Shown here piece after piece: positions 1 to 4,493 of a DNA stretch of 8,633 nt. Below the pieces are notes generated by a model, which was not told the origin of the DNA, did no database searches, and saw only the letters and a program-made list of their open reading frames with translations. The stretch comes from an uncultured Clostridia bacterium (GTDB lineage Bacteria; Bacillota; Clostridia; Christensenellales; Borkfalkiaceae). The stretch is taken from contig CAMOXE010000148.1 in NCBI GenBank assembly GCA_946628865.1, positions 1 to 8,633 on the forward strand. Reading direction: 5' to 3'. How positions within the stretch are numbered: the stretch's first letter is position 1; each line of letters starts with the position of its first letter. Made by a program: the position numbers and the translations under genes.

Positions 1-1
1 A

Positions 2-1129
2 GTAAAGGCAAAGCCTGGTAAAGAGATGGGGGCTCAAGACGAGAAAAACGACGAGTTTGAAAGTTTAAAGAATCTCGTATCCGCTTCCGACGATAAAGAA
101 ATAATAAAACTTAACGAAAACGATTCTGCTGAATTTTTCGGTTCAATCGGCGAAGAAGTTTTTAGAGATTTAATGGATAATCTTGATTCGGCAAAAAAAA
201 CCGAAACTATAAAAGTTGAAAATAATCAAGACAATACGGGCGATTTTGATAATAATTATGAAAGTATCAACGCTGAATTTTCTGAAGTTTCGGACGAGAT
301 TATCGTTGACAATTCGAAAATTGAAGAGGAGATCGATCCGAGCGCTTTCGGATACATTAAAGAGACCTCTCGCAGTGAAAAGCAGGATTTAAACGCCGAA
401 GTAACTTCAGAGCCGACAAAGTCCGTCAATTATAAAGAAATTCTCGGCAAGTTGTTTCCTAAAGACGACCAAATCTCCCCCGTTTCAACCGAAAATGATA
501 TTCGTTATACCCAACTCGATTTTGACGATATAGACGAAGAGAATACTGCCTCTTCCTCTGAAAAAGTCGAAGATGAAGAAATAGACGAACTCCCCGCTCA
601 ATCCGCCTCCGAAATTGACTTCGACGATCTCTACGATATGGCAAAGCGCGAGGGCTTTAAAATACGAACCTCGCACTCGACTAATAAGCGTTCTGACAGT
701 CGTATTTATATAAATAAATTGCGCTGTAACGCCTCGCTTATCTTTTATGCGGTATTATTCGTTGAAATGCTCGTGATGAAACTTGCTTTCGGAAGTACTT
801 TAAATTGGCATATTGCCGCCGTTGTAGCGTTGCCTGTCGTCTTGTTTATTATGCCGCTTGCGTTTTTAATAGCAAGATTGATCGATCCGCTTGCAACGGT
901 CGGAGAAATAAAGCAATTTAAGGACGCAATGGAAATTGCTCTTTTAATTACTTTCCAGATTTTAATTATTATTTTCGGCGTAGCATTATTCGTTTCGGTT
1001 GACTTCAACGATTTATCCGAAGTGCTGAATTATATTTTAATACCAGGCGTTCTGGCTATAAACATACCGATATACATAATTATCAAATATGCCCTCTTAT
1101 CCGGCGGAAAATACTTTCAAAAAAAGTGA
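2..1129 (+). CDS. Acidic, low-complexity protein with four C-terminal membrane segments (5' end probably beyond the window)
   Basis: I do not recognise a named family. Numbered from the ATG at 26 (367 aa), residues 1-200 are rich in Asp, Glu, Ser and Asn and look disordered. A short conserved-looking patch follows (about 196-216, DFDDLYDMAKREGFKIRT), then a basic stretch. Four hydrophobic segments close the protein, at about 234-255, 262-284, 302-325 and 331-355. The sequence thus suggests a membrane protein with a long cytoplasmic acidic tail. The reading frame stays open from the ATG back to base 2, and no Shine-Dalgarno sequence is correctly spaced before the ATG (AAAGAG touches it). I therefore infer that the true start lies left of the window and that ATG 26 may be internal. 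The gene converges on the unit at 1360-3007 and ends just before a good terminator. That a real gene is present is fairly sure; its role is unknown. Confidence 0.75.
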   Translation, partial: VKAKPGKEMGAQDEKNDEFESLKNLVSASDDKEIIKLNENDSAEFFGSIGEEVFRDLMDNLDSAKKTETIKVENNQDNTGDFDNNYESINAEFSEVSDEIIVDNSKIEEEIDPSAFGYIKETSRSEKQDLNAEVTSEPTKSVNYKEILGKLFPKDDQISPVSTENDIRYTQLDFDDIDEENTASSSEKVEDEEIDELPAQSASEIDFDDLYDMAKREGFKIRTSHSTNKRSDSRIYINKLRCNASLIFYAVLFVEMLVMKLAFGSTLNWHIAAVVALPVVLFIMPLAFLIARLIDPLATVGEIKQFKDAMEIALLITFQILIIIFGVALFVSVDFNDLSEVLNYILIPGVLAINIPIYIIIKYALLSGGKYFQKK

Positions 1130-1144
1130 TTCTTATTATTAAAG

Positions 1145-1180
1145 TATCCGTGTAAATCTTTTACACGGATATTTTTATTA
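1145..1180 (+). terminator. Intrinsic terminator of the left gene
   Basis: A perfect 12-bp stem (1145-1156 with 1160-1171, arm TATCCGTGTAAA) closes a 3-nt loop and is followed on the plus strand by TTTTTATTAAATT. It starts 15 bases after the stop codon of the left gene. This is a textbook Rho-independent terminator. Confidence 0.9.
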
Positions 1181-1203
1181 AATTGATAAATTAATCATAT
1201 ATG

Positions 1204-1281
1204 TAACGATTTACCCTTTTTACTCTTTCCGCCAAAGGTAAAGGCAGACACGATTTTGTGTCTGCCTTTACCTTTGGCGGA
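1204..1281. repeat. Palindromic repeat, copy 1 (23-bp perfect stem, 6-nt loop)
   Basis: Bases 1229-1251 are the exact reverse complement of 1258-1280, with the loop GATTTT between. The arm starts CCGCCAAAGG and ends GGCAGACAC. Bases 1217-1281 are identical to 3363-3427 and in the same orientation. The similarity reaches left to 1204 with only two mismatches (1210 and 1216). Beyond the palindrome the left flank reads ACTCTTTCC, as in copy 2, but the right flank (AGCGATAG) differs. No T-run follows on either strand, so it is not a normal intrinsic terminator. It sits between two facing terminators in a convergent gap, a typical place for repetitive extragenic palindromes. Confidence 0.9.
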
Positions 1282-1311
1282 GCGATAGTAACGTAAATCG
1301 AATTTTCGGCG

Positions 1312-1338
1312 AAAAAGGGTGAGAACCTAATCACACCC
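1312..1338 (-). terminator. Probable intrinsic terminator of the two-gene unit
   Basis: Read on the minus strand, GGGTGTGA (1338-1331) pairs with TCTCACCC (1324-1317) apart from one internal mismatch. The loop is 6 nt, and five Ts follow (1316-1312). It begins 22 bases after the stop of the 221-aa gene. The stem is short, so termination may be partial. Confidence 0.6.
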
Positions 1339-1359
1339 CTTGATAAATGATATTTGTCT

Positions 1360-2025
1360 TTAACTTTTATCACGCAGTTTTCTCTTTGGATTTGTAAAAC
1401 TCCCAAGTTCATCTTCAAATCTTTTTCTTCTTTCAATTTTAAATTCTAAATCTTTCTTTCCGTAAAATGCACTTTCAATTTTAATTATTTTTTTTAAAAT
1501 AGTTCTTAAGCTCATTTTTACTTGATACTTAAAATATTCTATACTACTATCTGTATTTTTATTGTTTTTTAGGTCACTAAGCAAAAAGGCAATACAGTTT
1601 TTATATCTAAACTCTAAATCAACTATTTCTGCGCTCAATTCTATTATAGTTTCGCAGAATAATCTTTCTTTCTTGCAAATTCGAAACATACCTCTTGAAT
1701 TATCATAGTTTTTTTCACAACAATACATAAAGGCGTTTATTTCATCACGAAAATCGTTTATTACAATTTCCCTCTGTGCTTGAATATCACAAACTAATAA
1801 CTTATAAGTATTTGCAAGTTTATAAAAATGCCTTGATACTTCTTCTATCATATTTTTACGCAAGATTAAATAGTTGATTAAACATATAGAAGCGGAAATC
1901 AAACTACTACCAAAAATCGAAAAAGCAATATTTGAAAACCATTGACATTGGATAAAAGATAAACAAAATGAGGCTATAGATATAAAAAATGTGATATAAA
2001 AACCATTCTTATTTATTTTCATCAT
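1360..2025 (-). CDS. Hypothetical protein with two N-terminal membrane segments and a helical cytoplasmic domain
   Basis: This 221-aa product has two hydrophobic segments near the N-terminus (about residues 9-27 and 33-54), separated by a very short turn. A basic patch (LRKNM) and a long charged, helix-rich, probably cytoplasmic region with several Cys residues follow. The C-terminus is strongly basic. I cannot assign a family. The two-TM-hairpin-plus-helical-domain layout is common among small accessory membrane proteins, some of them in defence or stress loci, but that is analogy only. The gene starts 22 bases after the stop of the 319-aa gene and is probably co-transcribed with it. Two consecutive ATG codons (2025 and 2022) could both serve as start, and no clear Shine-Dalgarno sequence precedes them, so translational coupling is possible. 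One 60-base stretch (1381-1440) is 28% GC, far below the mismatch-repair genes. Confidence 0.8.
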   Translation of the reverse strand: MMKINKNGFYITFFISIASFCLSFIQCQWFSNIAFSIFGSSLISASICLINYLILRKNMIEEVSRHFYKLANTYKLLVCDIQAQREIVINDFRDEINAFMYCCEKNYDNSRGMFRICKKERLFCETIIELSAEIVDLEFRYKNCIAFLLSDLKNNKNTDSSIEYFKYQVKMSLRTILKKIIKIESAFYGKKDLEFKIERRKRFEDELGSFTNPKRKLRDKS

Positions 2026-2047
2026 TGTTCAACTATATTTATCTGCA

Positions 2048-3007
2048 TTATGATTCAAAGTGTTTTTTTAAAATATTATCTGAACTATTATAGGAATATT
2101 TTTGAGTTTCATTTTTATCGGGTATATTCTTTTTAAGTTCTATTTTTAACATTTGTTCAGTAAATATTCCTTTTGTATCCCCGTGCTTATATGCTTCTAA
2201 CATAAATATACACGCATCATCAATGTCATAATAATAAAAAGGTAATAAGTCTCTTAAAGATAAAACAAACTGGGATTCTAAATATCTCTTATGCAAATCT
2301 TCCACGCTTAATGAAATTTTTTTACTAATGTTGAGCAATGGAACTGTAATGTCATAGTTATTTATTTCTAAAACATAAGTAGTTACGGTATTTTCATCCA
2401 TCATTCCAGATGTTTCAATAAATGCCGCTGCAAATAAAAAATCAAGGGCTTTTTCATATTTTGACTCTTCGATTAACAAACTTGCCATATTACAATAATT
2501 GTTTTTCAAGGATGTCCACATTTTTTCTTTCGTGTATTGCATAATCCTTCCATTAAAAATTCCCCAAACAATATCATTATCATTAATATTATGCCAATGT
2601 GGATGGTCAGAAAAATCGCTATAACTTAAATCATATTCAGGGTGCAAATGCATAATTATATAGCAATTATATTCCTTTAATTTTAAAAAGCCACCTTCTT
2701 CAATAATAAGTTTACCATTAACGTTAGATATTAGTTTCTCATCAATTAGTTGTTGTAACCCATTAGCAAGATTTAAGTTATATCTGGTTTCAACTTTTTT
2801 TGTTACCTTAAAATTATCAAATGTGGGGTCTTTCTTTTGAGATAATAACCATAATAAAACTATTTCAGATTGCAAATCAAGTGCAGTTCTATTTTGTGTT
2901 ATATGTTTAACACTCTCGGTTTTTGCAATTTGAACATCATTATTGCTTTCAATGGATTGATTATGTGCTTCATTCTTTTTGAAGAATTTCTTTATAAAAT
3001 CAAACAT
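2048..3007 (-). CDS. Hypothetical accessory protein: winged-helix-like and TPR-like regions
   Basis: This 319-aa product opens with an amphipathic basic stretch (MFDFIKKFFKK) and a polar linker. Residues about 44-112 look like a small helix-turn-helix or winged-helix fold (ALDLQSEIVLLWLLSQKK; LQQLIDEKLIS). A His-rich strip follows (H120, H122, H135, H137, H139), then NDIVWGIFN (about 143-151). A TPR-like helical pair lies at about 166-200 (NNYCNMASLLIEESKYEKAL). From memory, the middle (W..FN, then YxNMA.LL.EE.KYEKAL, then SG) resembles uncharacterised Firmicutes accessory proteins that often also carry a SAP domain, which I do not see here. That link is tentative. The start is supported by GGAG (3014-3017) six bases before the ATG. 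The gene leads a two-gene unit with its own promoter. One 60-base stretch (2101-2160) is only 23% GC, which suggests horizontal origin. Confidence 0.8.
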   Translation of the reverse strand: MFDFIKKFFKKNEAHNQSIESNNDVQIAKTESVKHITQNRTALDLQSEIVLLWLLSQKKDPTFDNFKVTKKVETRYNLNLANGLQQLIDEKLISNVNGKLIIEEGGFLKLKEYNCYIIMHLHPEYDLSYSDFSDHPHWHNINDNDIVWGIFNGRIMQYTKEKMWTSLKNNYCNMASLLIEESKYEKALDFLFAAAFIETSGMMDENTVTTYVLEINNYDITVPLLNISKKISLSVEDLHKRYLESQFVLSLRDLLPFYYYDIDDACIFMLEAYKHGDTKGIFTEQMLKIELKKNIPDKNETQKYSYNSSDNILKKHFES

Positions 3008-3037
3008 ACAATTCTCCGCACTTAATATTTTTGTTTA

Positions 3038-3066
3038 ATTATAGCATATTCCTTGCAATATTTCAA
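3038..3066 (-). promoter_or_regulatory. Strong sigma-A-type promoter of the two-gene cassette
   Basis: Read on the minus strand: -35 TTGAAA (3066-3061), a 17-bp spacer ending in TGC (extended -10), and -10 TATAAT (3043-3038). Transcription should start near 3031, giving a leader of about 24 nt with GGAG before the ATG at 3007. No operator-like repeat overlaps it, so strong basal expression is expected. Confidence 0.85.
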
Positions 3067-3131
3067 TTCCATTGCACTAAAATAAGCATTTATTTTCAAA
3101 AAGTTAAATTAAATGGTACTGTGGCGGGTGC

Positions 3132-3169
3132 TTGACATATACAAGCGCGCCGATTCTCGGCGCGGTCAA
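3132..3169. other. GC-rich hairpin of unknown role
   Basis: CGCGCCGA (3146-3153) and TCGGCGCG (3157-3164) form a perfect 8-bp stem with a TTC loop. The stem is extended by TTGAC (3132-3136) pairing with GTCAA (3165-3169) across a 9-nt one-sided bulge. The GC-rich core stands out in AT-rich surroundings. No T-run follows on either strand, so it is not an obvious terminator. Confidence 0.6.
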
Positions 3170-3267
3170 AAACAATCTAAAACCTAATCGAAACGGTAAA
3201 ATGAAGTATAAAAGGTTGAGAATAAATGTAAAGAATGCCGTTATAATCTTTTTTAGAGAAAAAAGTG

Positions 3268-3315
3268 GGATACTGCCGTTTCCCTCGCATAGCGAGTTAG
3301 CCTCGGCAGGATACT
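3268..3315. other. Two-tier hairpin flanked by 7-bp direct repeats
   Basis: CTGCCG (3273-3278) pairs with CGGCAG (3304-3309), and inside it CTCGC (3284-3288) pairs with GCGAG (3292-3296) around an ATA loop. The structure is flanked by the direct repeat GGATACT (3268-3274 and 3309-3315), which overlaps the outer stem. On the minus strand a run of six Ts follows some ten bases after the stem, so weak terminator activity for read-through from the tRNA is possible. A small inserted element is another option. Confidence 0.5.
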
Positions 3316-3349
3316 TTCGCTTACGCAAAAGATATTCGAGCGACAAGCA

Positions 3350-3433
3350 TAACGAATTACCATTTTTACTCTTTCCGCCAAAGGTAAAGGCAGACACGAT
3401 TTTGTGTCTGCCTTTACCTTTGGCGGAAAGAGT
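3350..3433. repeat. Palindromic repeat, copy 2 (30-bp perfect stem) overlapping the tRNA 3' end
   Basis: Bases 3368-3397 are the exact reverse complement of 3404-3433, with loop GATTTT (3398-3403). The inner 23 bp of each arm equal those of copy 1. The outer 7 bp exist because the right arm runs into the tRNA gene: 3421-3433 is the end of the tRNA (encoded CCA, discriminator, 3' acceptor strand and two more bases). The left arm therefore carries an inverted copy of the tRNA 3' end. Read from the tRNA, the hairpin is followed by AAAAATGG rather than Ts, so it does not look like a standard terminator, although such a stable stem could block 3' exonucleases or polymerase. Confidence 0.9.
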
Positions 3434-3509
3434 GGGATTCGAACCCACGATACATTGCTGTATACCTGATTTCGAGTCAGGGCCGTTATGACCACTTCGA
3501 TATCTTTCC
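3421..3509 (-). tRNA. tRNA-Ser, anticodon CGA, CCA encoded
   Basis: The gene folds as a class II tRNA. The acceptor stem is GGAAAGA (3509-3503) with TCTTTCC, a G discriminator and an encoded CCA (3423-3421). The D-arm holds AGTGGT. The anticodon stem is CCTGA/TCAGG with loop CTCGAAA, anticodon CGA at 3474-3472. The long variable arm has an ATAC/GTAT stem, and the T-arm is GTGGG-TTCGAAT-CCCAC. The long variable arm and the anticodon make it a serine tRNA reading UCG. A36-A37-A38 in the loop is the recognition pattern of MiaA, encoded next door. The last 13 bases are part of the 30-bp palindrome, which is unusual. Confidence 0.97.
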
Positions 3510-3522
3510 ACACGCACATATT

Positions 3523-3551
3523 ATTTTATACGATTACTTAGGTTTTGTCAA
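3523..3551 (-). promoter_or_regulatory. Consensus promoter of tRNA-Ser
   Basis: Read on the minus strand: -35 TTGACA (3551-3546), 17-bp spacer, -10 TAAAAT (3528-3523), five of six bases matching consensus. Transcription would start about seven bases before the tRNA. The promoter lies wholly in the gap between miaA and the tRNA. I see no terminator after miaA, so the tRNA may also receive read-through from the mutS-mutL-miaA operon. Confidence 0.85.
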
Positions 3552-3563
3552 TAGTTTTTATCG

Positions 3564-4493
3564 CTAATTTTCATTTTTTAAAAATTTTTCCGTTTCAATC
3601 TCCGCTATTTCTTTAAAATCCTTAGGATTTAAATAAATTAAATTTTGCATACGCTTAAAAAACGTTATTTGCCTCTTCGCATATCGACGCGTATTCGTTT
3701 TAATTAGTTCTACCGGAATATCTTCGCCGCTTAATATCGCCTCTGCGGTCTCTTTATACCCTATCCCCTGCATACATTGTTTGGATAAAGTTACTCCGCT
3801 CGCTATTAAACTATTAACTTCGCTTGATAATCCCATTTCGAGCATTTTATCTACTCTTAAATTTATTCTGTCGTACAACTCGGCGCGCGGGTAATCGATA
3901 GTAAAGGCAACGTAGTCAAATCTCGGCGAAAAATCGTCCTTTATTTCGGACTTTTTTTTGCCCGTTAAATCTAAAATCTCAAGCGCGCGAATAACTCTTT
4001 TGACGTCGTTTTTATGCAGTTTCGCCGCTGTTTCCTCGTCGCGTTCTTGCAAAATGGCGAACAGGCTATCCGCACCGTTTTCACGGTAAAAACTTTCGTA
4101 TTTATTTCTTATATCAGAGTTTCCTTGGTTGTTGCCGAAACTTAGTTTATAGATTATCGAATTGATATAAAATCCTGTTCCGCCGCAAATTATCGGGAGT
4201 TTTCCGCGGGAAATTATATCCGAAATTATTTCAAGCGCTTTATTTTCGTAGTCTGATACGGAAAATTCCTCAAAAGGGGAAACTATATCGATCATATGGT
4301 GCTTTACGCCGCGCATATCGCTTAAACTCGGCTTTGCCGAGCCAATATCAAGCCCTTTATAGATTGCAACCGAATCCGCCGAAACGACTTCCCCGTTAAA
4401 CTTTAAAGCGAGATCGATCGCTAATTCGCTTTTCCCCGAGCCGGTCGGACCGCAAACGATAACGATCTTATTTAAAGTATTCGCTTGAACCAT
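3564..4493 (-). CDS. miaA: tRNA dimethylallyltransferase MiaA
   Basis: MiaA transfers the dimethylallyl group of DMAPP to N6 of A37 in tRNAs reading UNN codons, which improves codon-anticodon stability. The 309-aa product has the usual family length and all the main landmarks: P-loop GPTGSGKS (15-22), SADSVAIYKGLDIGSAK (38-54) including the catalytic-region Asp, HHMIDI (65-70), CGGTGFYI (103-110), NDVKRVIRALE (162-172), MQGIGYKE (241-248) and TRRYAKRQITFFKR (268-281). The ATG at 4493 gives a five- to six-residue longer N-terminus than many homologues and overlaps the mutL end by 22 nt, so translation is probably coupled; no strong Shine-Dalgarno sequence is present. In many Firmicutes hfq follows miaA, but here the tRNA-Ser gene follows. 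Confidence 0.97.
   Translation of the reverse strand: MVQANTLNKIVIVCGPTGSGKSELAIDLALKFNGEVVSADSVAIYKGLDIGSAKPSLSDMRGVKHHMIDIVSPFEEFSVSDYENKALEIISDIISRGKLPIICGGTGFYINSIIYKLSFGNNQGNSDIRNKYESFYRENGADSLFAILQERDEETAAKLHKNDVKRVIRALEILDLTGKKKSEIKDDFSPRFDYVAFTIDYPRAELYDRINLRVDKMLEMGLSSEVNSLIASGVTLSKQCMQGIGYKETAEAILSGEDIPVELIKTNTRRYAKRQITFFKRMQNLIYLNPKDFKEIAEIETEKFLKNEN

Larger units (their letters stand above)
3067..3362. other. Non-coding stretch between cassette promoter and tRNA repeat
   Basis: I find no convincing gene here. The open frames that cross it run through the tRNA and palindrome and have no family signature or ribosome binding site. It holds two GC-rich hairpins (3132-3169 and 3273-3309) and a small A/T hairpin (3248-3265, CTTTTTT-AGAG-AAAAAAG). 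The last 13 bases (3350-3362) already belong to the repeat family shared with 1204-1281. Confidence 0.6.

Noticed and set aside
1222..1281. Copy 1 as the far attachment site of a tRNA-integrating island
   Set aside because: A classic att duplicate would repeat the tRNA 3' end in tRNA orientation, but only TGGCGGA matches on the right side before divergence, and no integrase is in the window. The shared sequence is the palindromic repeat itself.
1191..1436. Minus-strand open frame of 81 aa over copy 1 of the repeat
   Set aside because: It overlaps the end of the 221-aa gene in another frame, the terminator and the palindrome. The shared peptide with the tRNA-side frames only reflects the DNA repeat.
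1229..3426. Two repeat copies as a CRISPR array
   Set aside because: There are only two copies, over 2 kb apart with genes between, and no regular spacers or cas genes.
3368..3433. Palindrome as the normal Rho-independent terminator of the tRNA
   Set aside because: No T-run follows on the tRNA strand (AAAAATGG follows), and the stem would include the mature tRNA end.
3132..3491. Plus-strand open frame of 119 aa crossing the palindrome and tRNA
   Set aside because: Its C-terminus (ERVGFEPTI) is the familiar false translation of a tRNA T-arm read backwards. It has no ribosome binding site and overlaps a certain tRNA and the repeat.
3104..3519. Two minus-strand open frames starting within or just before tRNA-Ser
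   Set aside because: They translate the tRNA and the palindrome (LCLPLPLAERV-type text) and carry no independent coding signal.
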